Shown here piece by piece: positions 26,801 through 37,800 of a stretch of 64,000 nt of DNA. The position numbers and the translations under genes are program-made. Where the stretch lies: contig NC_039488.1 of the NCBI RefSeq assembly GCF_003590095.1, forward strand, positions 7,936,001-8,000,000, written 5' to 3'. Positions within the stretch are counted from its first letter, which is position 1; each line of letters starts with the position of its first letter. The notes below the pieces were generated by a model. That model worked only from the letters and a program-made list of their open reading frames with translations. It was not told the DNA's origin and searched no databases. Source of the stretch: Trichoplusia ni (taxonomy: Eukaryota; Arthropoda; Insecta; Lepidoptera; Noctuidae).

Positions 26801-27630
26801 ATTTCTTAACTAATAAAGATAATAATCTTAATTACTTATTAATTGGAATTTTAGTATAAAACTCGTTTTAAAGAATGTGATTGCTTTTCATACCCATGAG
26901 CATATTTAACTATATAATTAATAAGAGATTTATAATGTACACATTTAAGATTAATTGTAAGCTTGTTTTCTAGCTAAAATAACCAAAACATTAGCTAAAA
27001 AGTTTATAATTTAGGTTGACACGCCAAAAAAGAGAAATCGAATAAATTATGATAATTATTGACCAACTTATTGGTACTCAGTATGAATAACATCATTTCC
27101 TATGAGTCAATAGGATAATAATAATAGTTTTTGACTAAAAAAGAATGGAGAACAAACGAGATTGTTCCATACATTCAACAGGTAATTTTTAAGTACAAAT
27201 ATCTGAATCATAGAGAAGTTTTAGCTTCAATGTGTCAAAAAAGTGAAAGTTTCATTGTTTACATCGAAATATCATAACAATATCGCTGAAATTGAATGAA
27301 AACGACGAAATTGTAATGTAGCGTGGTGGTTTTCTGTGGAATATGAGAGACTTTGAAAGTTTGGACTTACCTCAGTGCCCTTACTCTCTTGTAAGGAGGA
27401 CTGTGTGATACCGGTGTCGGCAATGCATCCTTCATGCCGTCATCGTCATCTATATTACTAAAATCCAACTTCCTAGGCACAATAGACGAAGGTATCGGAC
27501 TCAAATTATCCGAAAATATATTAAAAGAGTCTGACATTTCACACGAAGTTTCTGCGGACAATTCCGATGAATCGTGCTTGTTTATGAAGCCCGTCTTCAT
27601 TCTGTACCACTCGGTCATCTTCGTTAACAC
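14699..27630 (-). CDS. wee1: Wee1-like protein kinase (complete, 11 coding exons)
   Basis: Inhibitory nuclear kinase that phosphorylates Cdk1 on its conserved tyrosine to hold cells before mitosis. Coding exons, 5' to 3' on the minus strand: 27630-27371, 21921-21812, 21091-20939, 20444-20356, 19822-19605, 18938-18792, 18326-18184, 17359-17234, 16001-15874, 15385-15219, 14879-14699. All phases agree and total 573 codons plus stop. An N-terminal regulatory region (1-204) carries Wee1 motifs VPRKLDF, KRVRALRLFDSPHTPKTLL and NINPFTPD. In the kinase domain (about 212-475), the glycine loop GLGEFG is at 222-227, the ATP lysine is K244, the catalytic loop HMDVKPGN is at 335-342, and DLG replaces DFG at 375-377, as is usual in Wee1. 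An acidic insert (DSDDGYDDDEP) lies between the catalytic loop and DLG. A basic tail (515-573) ends in RYRRTKKV. Met5 is an alternative start. The exon 9 donor (AAG|GTTGGT) is weak. The final exon is inferred from splice phase and a good acceptor. Confidence 0.95.
15116..15214 (+). repeat. Family A repeat fragment at the Wee1 exon 10 donor
   Basis: 'ccccaactatgttaaggtcgg' through 'gagcgactgcctatctgat' is the first part of the family A repeat, inserted in the last Wee1 intron. Its edge lies only a few bases past the GTATGT donor at 15218-15213. Confidence 0.8.
16141..16193. repeat. Perfect 24-bp hairpin, 5-nt loop (Wee1 intron 8)
   Basis: The left arm 16141-16164 and right arm 16170-16193 are exact reverse complements (agatgatgaatt...taatgg against ccatta...attcatcatct), separated by gggct. 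It lies in the intron between Wee1 exons 8 and 9, just upstream of the inverted-repeat element at 16241-16801. Confidence 0.95.
16241..16801. mobile_element. MITE-like element with about 33-bp terminal inverted repeats
   Basis: The left end 'agtccgatttttaattcgag...gcagtaaaatgaca' is matched in inverted form by the right end 'tgtcattttactgcctcgaa...aaaatcggact'. The interior is about 500 bp, AT-rich and non-coding. It sits inside Wee1 intron 8. No second full copy is seen in the window. Confidence 0.75.
17398..17605 (-). mobile_element. tRNA-derived SINE, family C
   Basis: On the minus strand: a B-box-like segment (ggttccattcccacccagga), 'acaaatgtttgtgtgattagcac', then 'gcttagtttgagactagatggcgttgtgtg'. 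The same structure is at 32353-32605, 33707-33945 and 49640-49875. It lies in Wee1 intron 7. Confidence 0.7.
17738..17820. repeat. Dispersed repeat family D
   Basis: 'gccgcgtcagctcatgatt', 'actccggttgggtccgaaac' and 'aaatacgcgtgagtaaa' are in order. It lies in Wee1 intron 7. Confidence 0.7.
17826..17950 (+). mobile_element. tRNA-derived SINE family B, partial
   Basis: 'ccaaacccactgagcgcgacg', 'agcatttgtgtgatcccacga' and 'cctgagtctaggtgtctttg' match the family B order on the plus strand. The B-box is degraded. Confidence 0.6.
18040..18147. repeat. Family D repeat, rearranged double fragment
   Basis: Two 'gtgagtaaaccgttg' tails occur close together (18067-18081 and 18120-18134) with 'catcatttaata'. 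The edge is about 36 nt from the Wee1 exon 7 donor. Confidence 0.6.
18490..18782 (+). repeat. Family A repeat, partial
   Basis: It runs from 'tttacaaggagcgactgccta' to 'ttccgaaacaagga...caaccgcgtcgatggg', then a (TGTA)n tail. Its end lies about 9 nt from the Wee1 exon 6 donor (GT at 18791-18790 on the minus strand). Confidence 0.75.
19135..19285 (-). mobile_element. tRNA-derived SINE family B
   Basis: In inverted orientation it carries 'gcgggtttcacaaatattca', 'acacccagactcagaacaag', 'attcgtggatcacacaa' and a B-box-like 'ggggatcgaattcgcgacac'. It lies in Wee1 intron 5. Confidence 0.7.
19860..19975 (+). pseudogene. RTE LINE 3' end fragment
   Basis: 'gacgacctggtgaaagctgc', 'gatgcaggtggcaatgaac', 'tggtcgcgctggag' and 'gaggcctatgtccagtagtgg' match the intact tail at 2147-2311, but with base losses that break the frame. 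It lies in Wee1 intron 4, about 40 nt upstream of the exon 5 acceptor. Confidence 0.75.
20592..20728 (-). mobile_element. tRNA-derived SINE family B
   Basis: In inverted orientation: 'caaaaattcaagtcactctga', 'caagcattcgtggttcacac', 'acgcgggtttcgaacc' (B box) and 'aaccactcggatatc' (A box region). It lies in Wee1 intron 3. Confidence 0.7.
20738..20915 (+). repeat. Helitron-like dispersed repeat (family P)
   Basis: 'gcgcaaaagattgtatgcatgg', 'ttcacgcaaaaacc', 'actgaacggattttgacgaaac' and 'cccgattttgtgttcctgtg' are shared with 22995-23155 and 2590-2800. Confidence 0.65.
22165..22245. repeat. Dispersed repeat family D
   Basis: 'cttcagctcatgattaagg', 'actccggttgggtccgaat' and 'aaatacgcatgagtaaaccg' are in order. 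It lies in Wee1 intron 1. Confidence 0.7.
22305..22549 (+). mobile_element. Helitron-like non-autonomous element
   Basis: It starts TC after A (atc/tctatactaatatataaag) and ends cagCTAG before T. It has the same interior as 1421-1686 but a shortened GC-rich end. It lies in Wee1 intron 1. The 118-codon minus-strand open frame across it is a shadow. Confidence 0.7.
22995..23155 (+). repeat. Helitron-like dispersed repeat (family P)
   Basis: It begins 'atattataaacgcgaaagttt' and continues 'atggatgtttgttcctctttc', 'aaacggatttcgaggaaac', 'attcccgtgggatc'. Confidence 0.65.
23160..27360. other. Wee1 intron 1 remainder
   Basis: AT-rich intron sequence. A family B SINE is at 24055-24200 (plus strand, with the B box 'gcgggttcgatccccac'). 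A family P fragment is at 24820-24960 (minus). A LINE-tail-like 'actgctgggcaaaggcctctt' is near 25722-25742. A 90-codon minus-strand frame at 25141-25413 lies in a GC-richer patch, but has no recognised motif and no convincing splice context. No exon is called. Confidence 0.45.
24055..24200 (+). mobile_element. tRNA-derived SINE family B
   Basis: In order: 'gaggtcaccacgtcaaatcc', 'gtgtcgcgggttcgatcccc', 'tttgtgtgatccacgaatgc', 'ttgtcctgtactgggtgtct'. The B box GGTTCGATCCC is intact; the A-box region is truncated. Confidence 0.75.
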
Positions 27631-27754
27631 ATTTAAACACTTTTACAAAAATAATATCACAATATAATCACTATTTTCTTTTATAATTCACAAAAACGAT
27701 CTCACTTTCACGGACTTACAACGTTATGGCGGATGACGCATAGCACCTGTTCAA

Positions 27755-27825
27755 TTGTTCAACCAATCAGAGCGAGTTATTTGACCGGTGGATTGAATAC
27801 TCAAATTCTATTGGCTGACGTTATT
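27755..27825. promoter_or_regulatory. Two CCAAT boxes upstream of Wee1
   Basis: aaCCAATcag lies at 27761-27770 (plus strand), and CCAATAG on the minus strand at about 27808-27815 (cgtcagccaatag). Both are within 190 nt upstream of the Wee1 start. Paired CCAAT boxes (NF-Y sites) are common in promoters of cell-cycle genes. They lie between the divergent Wee1 and SID-1-like genes, closer to Wee1. Confidence 0.5.
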
Positions 27826-28853
27826 TTTTTTAAATAACGAAGTGGCTTCTTTGACTGCCATTCGGCGAGTTATGGGTGCGTTCGGTGATAAAAAAATAAC
27901 ACGTTCAATTTAATCGTTGTTAACTAGAATAAAATTATTCTATTAATTCCTTGTGTTTGTCTGAAAGGACAAGCACAGATCATTTTGCTTTTTTGTACTT
28001 ACCTAAATTAATGGACTTTTAGGTACCTTTTTGATAAAATAGAATGGGCGAAATACGATTGCTGTATTTCTATTTTTGTGCAAGAAATATCACCGTGAAC
28101 TTATTGCAAAGAACATGCTTTATCCTAGAATATATTAGGGTAATTCTTCGTCCTGGCCTTTTCCCAACTATATTGGGGTCGGCTTCCAGTCTTACCGGAT
28201 TCAGCTAACCAGTATTGTACAAGGAGCGACTGCCTATCTGACCTCAACTCAATTACCTGGGCAACGCTTGCTTCATTAAATACTTTGAAATCATTTTAAT
28301 ACAACAATAGCAGTTGTTTGCCTTTTCGAATGATATTTATAGCTTTAAAAACATTAGCTTCCCTTGAAAAAGTTGCATGTCCCAAAGGGCCCATAGTGTA
28401 CTATACTAATATTATGTAACACCTTTTCATAATATTAGAATAGTAACATAAAAGTATTGAGTCTTGAATTTTAAAATTATTCTTTGTGTTATTCCAAGGT
28501 GTTTACCTATAAACTAAATTTTATCAAAAAGAAAGTGTGATTAAACAGCATCAATTTTTATATTTATTTTAATAATTTATCATAATTATATCTGCGTCTA
28601 TTATGGTACTTAGAAATTGTTTCGTCGTAAATACTCCAAGATTTAGTATTTTTATTACTAAATCGCAGCACTTATTTTAACATCGCATTTGACATAACAA
28701 TCTGACACCTCAGTTTTGATTCACAAAATCTACGGTGATTCGGTTTCTCGTAAACACAGAATTTTATTTAAAGATAAATTGTTAAGTCTCATTTGAATAC
28801 AAATTAAATGATTCGTAACGTAAACATATCAGTTTGATGTAGTTATAATAAAG
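27826..28853. promoter_or_regulatory. Intergenic region between Wee1 and the SID-1-like gene
   Basis: About 1.2 kb separates the two divergent start codons (27630 minus and 28854 plus). It contains a truncated family A repeat (28156-28268) and otherwise AT-rich DNA. The SID-1-like start is embedded in aagATGGCGG, which also matches the YY1/Pho-type motif AAGATGGCGG. I see no clear TATA box near it. Confidence 0.45.
28156..28268 (+). repeat. Family A repeat, truncated
   Basis: 'ggccttttcccaactatattgg', 'ggtcggcttccagtcttaccgg' and 'ggagcgactgcctatctgac' are present. It stops after 'cctgggcaac'. It lies in the Wee1/SID-1-like intergenic region. Confidence 0.75.
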
Positions 28854-31800
28854 ATGGCGGTATTAAGTTGGATAAAAGTAGTGTTTTTAATCGGTTTACC
28901 ATACATATGTATGCAAGAAAATATCAACAAAGGCGAAATTATTTTCCACTATAACAATACGTGAGTATTTGTTTAATTGCACTGATAAACCTTGTTTAAT
29001 AGGTTTTCTATAGTTTTACTCTTAAAACGTGCATTATTCGTTCTTTATTGATTACAAATGGAAAGATTTAAATTTAAATGAAAATAAAATCCATATTGAA
29101 CTGTTTGTGATGTAATTAGCTCAAAAATTACTTGTTATTGTTCAAACTATGTTTTTGTGTATAAATATGATTTTGTGACACAAAGTAGGAACAATTTTAG
29201 ATAATTTAATTGTTTCGATTATTTTTATTATTGTTTTTGAAAAATATTTCTTTTTCTGCCTGACTGGTACTTTTCTGGGAAGCCCCTGACCTGATTTTTA
29301 TTAAAAAAACTCGATTCATTAATGACTATTATCTGCAACTAGAGTAACTTCATCCTTATTAAATTGTCTAGAATTTTAAAATCTTGTAGCTTGAATAGAT
29401 TATTTATAAACCTATAGTTCAAAGAATATTTAGCTAAAAAACTCAGTCTCAACAATATGAATAGAGAAAAAACATACTTAAGATTCATTTTTCATTTTAT
29501 TTACTCCATTTTTAAATTTTATTCCAACTCACTCACTCTGTGGTCTCTGACTTCAGGGTTGTCACATGTACTTTTAGTCAAAGGACTCAAGCTTATTCAG
29601 CCAATTCCACAGAGATTTACAAAAAAAAATAATTATTCCTCTCTATAATACTTGTTGGTACAAAAATAAAATAAAGCCAATATGTCTTCTTGTAAGAATA
29701 TATAATATATATATTCTTACAAGAAGACATATTGGCTTAGATTATTTACAATTTTACAGAGTTAAATATTTACAAGTTAAAAAACAAAAAATATATAGAT
29801 TTGCGCAATATGTCTTCTTATCTGTCATAGTCAATGTTCTAATAAAAAAGATAATATAGTTAACAATGTTTTATTTATCAATAATAGTATGTTACTATGA
29901 GTCACAAGTTGAGGAAATAATATAAACAATAAGGACAAGTTATTTATCTTGTTTTTATTGTTGTTTGTGTGTCATGAACTTTGAACTACTTTCTTTGTGT
30001 TTTATAATTATTTTTATTTAAAGAATCAATCAATACTTCAATAGTTTTTTTCATTATAAGATAGTGTTGTCACAAAGGAATAAACATACAAAGTAGAGGA
30101 ATATTGCTAGTGCTTTTTTTTTTTCTTTTATCACTCTAGAAATTAATCCCTTGACCAAGCATGTTTCTAAACAGTTATAACACAAAAAAGTATCAATATA
30201 AAAAGAAAAATATACATTATTTACAAAGATTTATTTACATCAAAAAAGACATCTTCATCCCTGCCACAGTCGGGAAACGTGCCTAGAAGGCTGGCTGCAT
30301 TGCCACGTTGTATGGCAATGCTAATTCTTTGGGCAAAATATAGACCAGCCTTCTGATCACGTGTAGAGTCGACCAAACGCTTTGAGAGTTCTTTATAAAG
30401 AACTCGTGCACCTGGTCCCCATGTCCCGAACGTTTCGACCCCAAACTGCTCAAAAATATAATAAAAAAAGTTGTTTTTCAATCTGTCATTAATTTACTTT
30501 ATATTGTTACAAAAAGATATATAATCCCAAAGATGTATATTATGAACTGAATAGGCACTTATGAAAAAATAAACTACTCAACTGACATTGAAACTTTAAA
30601 ATTCACTTCACAATTTACCAATGAATCCTAAGAAAGACTATAACTTAAGAACTCAAAAAATTAATCATCTTTTGTTACAGATACAAATATAATGTTCCAT
30701 ACACAATCTCGGTTAACAAGAGTACTGAATATATACTGGAGTTTGCTGGGGTAAGTAATTAATTAAACAATTATATAATATTTATATTTTTATATGCGAA
30801 AACTAGCTTTTCGACCACGTCGAGGTCGGTTATATCTATATGTTCTTCCTCAAGGTCTACTCTATCTCTGTACCAAATTTCATTAAAATCAGTTCAGTGG
30901 TAACATTATTATTATGCTAAAATCTAATAGCAACACTACTGGGATGGAGTATTCTAGCCTTCTTCTCCCCATCCTAAAACTGTCAATTCTGCTATTGGTG
31001 CTATATTTGTAGGGTCAATTTTGAACAAACCTCACTATTCAACCTTACAAACTTATACCTTGACAATAAAATTTTGATGAACAGAAATAATAAATTATTG
31101 AAACTTATCTTCTAATCTACATCAAATATTTAATTACAAGTGACCTAGTTTCTAAATAAATATCCATTAGCTTATATATTATGTATGCAAAGTGTGGTTG
31201 CAGACTATACTGCAGTATTCTTTGTAAGCAACGCCATCTAGTTTCAAAACTTAGAACCAACTCGACTTGCAGTTGTCTTAGTTTGTCGAGAGATGGCGCT
31301 GTTATTAATTCACGAGTGCATTGTGTTATAGGAAAGTAATTTAACTTACATTTTAAGTTTGAAAGCAAATTTTATTTGTTTCAAATGATTTTAATTTGAT
31401 TAACTTGGATTATTTGAAAGTATTTTGATCAAAACATTCTACACCTGGACTTTAACATTGAAAATGTATATAAAGATAAATTCAAATTAAATAAGATATT
31501 GTTTAACATAAACATAACTATTTTTCTTTGTCAAAACCTGTAGTTACGTGGTGTGCTATAGAGAATATTTTATCTACCGATCTTTTTTCGTATTTTACCT
31601 TTTTGGATTGTGGATTTTGTGAAAGACGATATGGCTGCAAAGAGTGTTTCTTGTGAGATGACGTCAGATAGAAAGGTACTTAAGCAGAAGACATTTTGCG
31701 CCGACCCCAAATAATAATTGGGATAAGGGCAGGGGAATGATGAATGATAACCTCAAATATGTAATATTATTTCAGGAGACGGAGGCATACGACACTCCGG

Positions 31801-34800
31801 CCCGAGTGACGGTGGCGAGTGATTTCGCGAATAAAACATACCCCTTGTTTATTACAGCGAGACAACAAAAGGGTATGTATATTTCCAATAACTGGAAAAA
31901 AGTCTTGAACGAATCGAATTTCATTTCACATATTTTTTGAACTACCACGATATTTCATTTCTGTCGCTTTAAACAGTCACCATGCAAGTACTTAAAGTTC
32001 TTGGCTAATCTTAACTATGTTGGTGTCGGCTTCCAGTCTAACCGGTTTCAGTTAAGTACCAGTGTTTACAAGGAGCGACTGTCTATCTGACCTCCTCAAC
32101 CCAGTTACCTGGGCAACACGATACACCTTAGACTGGTTGTCAGACCTTTAAGCTTCTGACTACCTGTAACGACTGTCAAAAATGTATGAATAACAGCCGG
32201 GACCCACAATTTAACGAGCCTTCCCAAACACGGATTACCTCGTTATGTCAAAGATGGTCACCCACCTACCGACAAACGGCGTCAAGCATAGATTAACCTG
32301 TGATCGATTCACTTATGCAGTTATAGCTTAGCCACGAGCTCTTTTTAATATACGGGACGGGTCTGTTGGTCTAGTGGTTAGTGACCCTGACTGTTACACA
32401 AGAGGTCGCCCGGTCGTGGGTTCGGTTCCCACCCAGGACAAATGTTTACGTGATGAGCACGATCATTTGTTCAGTGTCTAGGTGTAATAATTTATCTATA
32501 TTACGTATGTATTTGGAAATATATAAGCATGTTTAACAGTTGTCTAGTACTCAAAACACAAGCTCTGCTTAGTTTGAGACTAGATGGCGTTGTGTTAAAG
32601 TTGTGGAATTATATTATTATTATAAAATGCTTATTATATTTCCAGGTGTGTTCTCCTGGCAGCTCCCAATGCTAGTCCAGACCCCAGTCAGCTTGGAGCA
32701 GTTCACGAATATATCTCGAACACTATGCCCTCACAATAACATGTTTACAGATGACGAAGATACTTGTGGTAAGTCGTTATATATATATAATTGTGTTTAT
32801 ATTTGTATTTATATTGTTATTCGATATATATGTTGAGGTGTATGTAGTATGATAGTACTTTCGTGGGTTTTTGTTTCATTAGGTTGACTTAAAAGGCTGT
32901 ATTCGGAAACGTTTGCTCTGTCCGCGCTAAGATGACCTTTTTGACAGATGTCTGAATACGAAAAAGATGTGTTAATTTCGGTGTTTTGTAAAGAGAAACG
33001 ATTAAATGCGTGATATTTAAATATGGCATATTTTACTTTCAAATATAAGAGTATTGTATAGATTTTTGTTACAAGAGATAAAACCACATTTTTGGTGGGT
33101 TTTTTAAAACTTATTTTGATTCAGTAACGTTTTTTAATACAGCCATAAAATATTCAAATTCCCGACTTTACTAATTTTCTGATAAAATGTAAGTAAAGAA
33201 TAGAGTATTAAGAAAACAACGAAAATATTTTCCTATTTTATAGCAATTACTATTTTAGTATACAGTATAAGGGTTACCAGTAACGATATTTTTACAAGAA
33301 TTGCTAGTTGCGAAAATAAATGTCCAATTTAAGAATTGTTAAATAATCCACGATACTTTATAATTATAAAACTTAGTTAGATTAGTATCAAATAAAATTA
33401 TTATAGTTTTTCCTACTTCTCTTGAATTTGATGAATCCCTATTTTAATTTAAGTTTTCTTTCTGTTCACGCTATCTTTAGTCAGTGGGAACAGGATTAGA
33501 GTCTACTGTGGTCCTCTAATACGTAAATATTTATTGATAACTTTTATATATATATATATACATATTATATTATATATCTATTAATAGACCCTGGTCTCGT
33601 ATGAACGCTAATAGCAGAGTCTGCTTATGCTCGGGCCATACTAGAGGCTAATTAAAATAATTATCGCGTTAATAAAATTGTTATCTATTGTTAACGTCCT
33701 TATACACCATCTCCACTGGTCTGTTGGTCTAGGGGTTAGTGACGCTGACTGCTATACCGGAGGTCGTGGGTTCGATTCCCACCCAGCACAAATGTTTGTG
33801 TGATGAGCACTATCTTTTGTTCTGTGTCTGGGTGTAATTTGTCTATATTATGTATGTATTTTGTTTATCAGTTGTCTAGTACTCATGATAGAAGCTTTGC
33901 TTAGTTTGAGACTAGATGGCGTTGTGTGAAAGTTGTGGAATATGATTATTATTATTATAATCGCGATAATTAATGGCATTTTTCATTAGTATGGCCCCAG
34001 TATTACAGCGTGACTGTATACACTTTAATATAGGGATGTTGCGAAAATTCGTATCCGCAGTAATCGAAGCCTGTGTGCCAAATTTCATTACGATCGGTTT
34101 AGTAGTTTTAGCGTGAAAGCGAGACAGACATTCAGAAATACTTTCGCATTTATAATATTAGTATGGATAGAGTATAGTTTAGATTCAAAACGACGACGCA
34201 TCAAGATTGTTGGCCTGTTAAGTATTTATCTGACTAAATCAGCTTGATTTTGGCGCGAAAATATATTGGAAGAAAAAATGGGGTTTGGTGTTTGGCGTTT
34301 ATACGAGACCACATCTATAGCGTTTTTCAAAATAAAGGGGACGAAAGATAATATTATTTCGAAAGAAATAGGAATAAAAATGCACTTTGATTTAATATCC
34401 AAGTTTTTTTCCCTGAATATTTGCGATTTTATATTATTTAAATATAGGTTTTTTTATTAGTAAAGATGAGCTATTACTATGCTTGTAATTTTATTAATAT
34501 TTTTATATATTATTATGCTTTGCGTGATATGCACTTTATATTGTTTATTTAACTCATAACTGTTAACAAGTTGAATAGATATAACAAAATACTCATTGGC
34601 CTAGCCTTTTCCCAACTATGTTGGTGTCGGCTACCAGTCTAACCGGATTCAGCTAAGTACCAGTCTTTTACAAGGAGCGACTGCCTATCTGACCTCCTCA
34701 ACCCAGTTACCTGGGCAACACGACACCCCTTGGTTAGACTGGCCGTCAGACTTTTCAAGCTTCTGACTACCTGTAACGACTGTCAAAGATTTAGGAATAA

Positions 34801-37800
34801 CAGCCGGGACCCACAATTTAACGTGCCTTCCGAAACACGGAGGAATTCGTTATGACAAAGATGGTCACCCATCTACGGACCAACCGCATGAAGCATAGCT
34901 TAACCTGTGATCGAATCACTTATGCGGTTATAGCTTAGCCACGAGCTCCTCAGAATGTCCGAATCTGTTATTATAAATTTATAAATATAAGTAACACTCG
35001 TTCCCACAGTTAAAACTTTTTAAAGAGTAACTTTGGAGTTTCTTGCCGGTTCTTCTCCATAAGAATGACACTTTGGAACCGTGCAACTAGAGTCATCATT
35101 GTAACGTTTTGAAAGTGCCTGGAAAACGGCATACTTGAAATAAAAACTTTTGATTTTGATTTTATGTAATAAAGACTTTTAATTGATTGATTGATATCGT
35201 ATGGTTGATGTACAACCTGGTGTCAGAGTTTAAACCTAGACATAAAGATCTGATGTCGATTCACGAGTTCGCGACGGTAGTAGTTAATTTTTAACCTATA
35301 TTTGCTGTTCAAAGATTTATAGTATCGTAAGATATGTTCAAACAGTTTTTAATTTATGATATGAGTTAAATAAATAATAACATTTGTATACCATAGCTTT
35401 TAAATAACAAGACAGAGATTCCATACGCAATTTACAATCTTAATCTAAAAATTTAAAGTCTAATTTTCAAAAACCATCTCTGCCTTGTTCTGAAAACTTT
35501 AATAAAACCCTCTTTACAGATGTTTCTACACAAAACACACCAATAATACATCTAACATCATCATCACCGGATTCGATAAATGTTACCATTTTAGTAGAAA
35601 CCGTCACAGATTTCTTCGTCCGTTTAAATTCTACCACGAATTTAACAATAACGCCAAGCCAACCGATGTATTATTTCTTCCCGTTCGATCAGTCGAATGA
35701 TCTGGACCTGTCTTACCGACACGCGAAAAGGAAGTATTTGTGTAACACAGAATTGAATGATGATGAACAAACGACTTTGCATAAGCATTATTTGATGAGC
35801 AACTTGGATTCCCACAGCTGGTTGTATCGACCTAAGAGTGTGATCGTCATGATTGAATCGGACGATGATATATGTGCTGTTGTTTCGATACAGAATTTTT
35901 CGGTGAGTACTCTCGTTTTGTTTTTTTTTTGTAATGTTGCCATATGCTAAAATTTATTAGTTGCCAAATTACCAGTAATAGTTTGAAAATTATAGTTTTG
36001 TATTAGTAATTTATCTTCTTTCTATTTTGTTTCTGTAATTTGTAAAAAATGGAGAATCTGTTAAAAAATAATATAAGTTTAAATCTTTATTTCTCCTTTC
36101 TCTTTTTACCTTAAATGTAACATTTTTGAAAACTATTGAATGGTTTAATTTTAATTAAAGAAAAATATCCATTCGATCTTCTTCTCACATAATATATATT
36201 TTATTTTTAAGGTTGTATATCTATTTATTGAGCTTTTTTATATAAATGTTCAAAAAACATAAAAATCAAGAAAGTAGTTTTAGTTGTATCTTGTAGTAAT
36301 TTTGAATAAGTTTTAAGTTTTGATGAATATCTTTATTTTCCAGTGCCCAGTATTTGATAATGAGAGAGATATATTATACGATGGATATTATTTAACTATG
36401 ACGCGAAGAGGCGGGATCACTCTCACAGTAAGTATTCAATTATTTATAATCGATTTCGAAAAAAAGTAACTTGGTTTATTGACTAAGCACACTGGATTAC
36501 TAAAAAAGATATATAAAAAAAATGATGCGTTTCATCTTCATTCATCCGTTTAGCCCATAACATACGTATCAAATATTTTTTTTAAATCGTCCTGGTGGAA
36601 AAACAGAATATATATCTATATAAAATACCTATACAATATTTTTTCGTAATGTACCTCACGGACTTATTAGATATTTTCAGTCAAATTGTTTGCACGGTAA
36701 CAGACTTCTTGTAACTTCATTAATAAATAAGTTATTCTCATCTTACGTGATTCCAATTAAAGAACTACTAAATTGATAGCCTCCGCCATTTTTAAACCTC
36801 TCTTAAATAATTTCTTCTTTCTTCTTGAACCAATCATGAGAAACTCCAATCCCAAAAACTTCAATAATTCCTATTTCAGCAAGACACATTCCCAGTTGGT
36901 TTCTACATAGTGTTCATTGTGAAGACATCAGACGAGGATTGTACTGACAAGGCCGGCAACAATACACTACCTCGCGTCGCGCACTACCTGGGCTGGGCCG
37001 AGGAGGAGGTAGTGCAGTTAGTGACCAACGATGGCCGGGTCAAAACCTTCAGGTAGGTATCTATAACGTATGATTTGATATAAGGAGCTCGTGGCTAAGC
37101 TATAACTGCATAAGTGTCGATCACAGGTTAAGCGATACTTGACGCGGTTGGTCCGTAGATGGGTGACCATCTTTTTCATAACGAGTTCCTTTGTATCCAA
37201 CATAGTTGGGGCTTGGCCGATGATCTAGAATGTATTTTCTTTATTTTTTTATCCTGGTGTCGCGGGGGCTTTCACAAACATTCAAGTCACGTGCACAAAG
37301 ACACCAAAACTCAGGACAAAATAATGTTTGTGAATCACACAAATGCTTGTTCTACGCGGGGATCGAACCCGCGACACGGCTATTCATTCAGTCGAATGTT
37401 TATTGATCAGGTTTGAAACCTAATATTATAGTAATGCCATTTTAATCCCCGACGCAAATGTATGGTGTTATAAGTTTGATGTGTCTGTCTGTTTGAGGCA
37501 TTATAGCTCCCGAACGGATTGAGCGAATTCAATTTAGTTTGTTTTTTATTAAAGGTGAATTATGTGCGAGTGTCTTTAGACATGTTTGATAAAAATTGAT
37601 CGAAACGACGAACGACTCCCGTGGTCGATTGGCGTACGCACCGGTTTCAAGGTGTCGCTAGCTCTGAGGTCCCGGGTTCGATCCCCGGTCGGGACAATTT
37701 AAAAATTCACATTTCTACATTGTCTCGGGTCTGCGCATTTGTGGTACCTTCGTTGTATCTGAATTCCATAACACAAGTGCTTTAGCAACTAACTTTGGGT

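Noticed and set aside
32353..32450. True tRNA gene
   Set aside because: A-box-like and B-box-like sequences are present, but there is no cloverleaf acceptor stem, and the same sequence with a long common tail occurs at several places: it is a SINE. The same reasoning applies to 37617-37700 and the family B copies.
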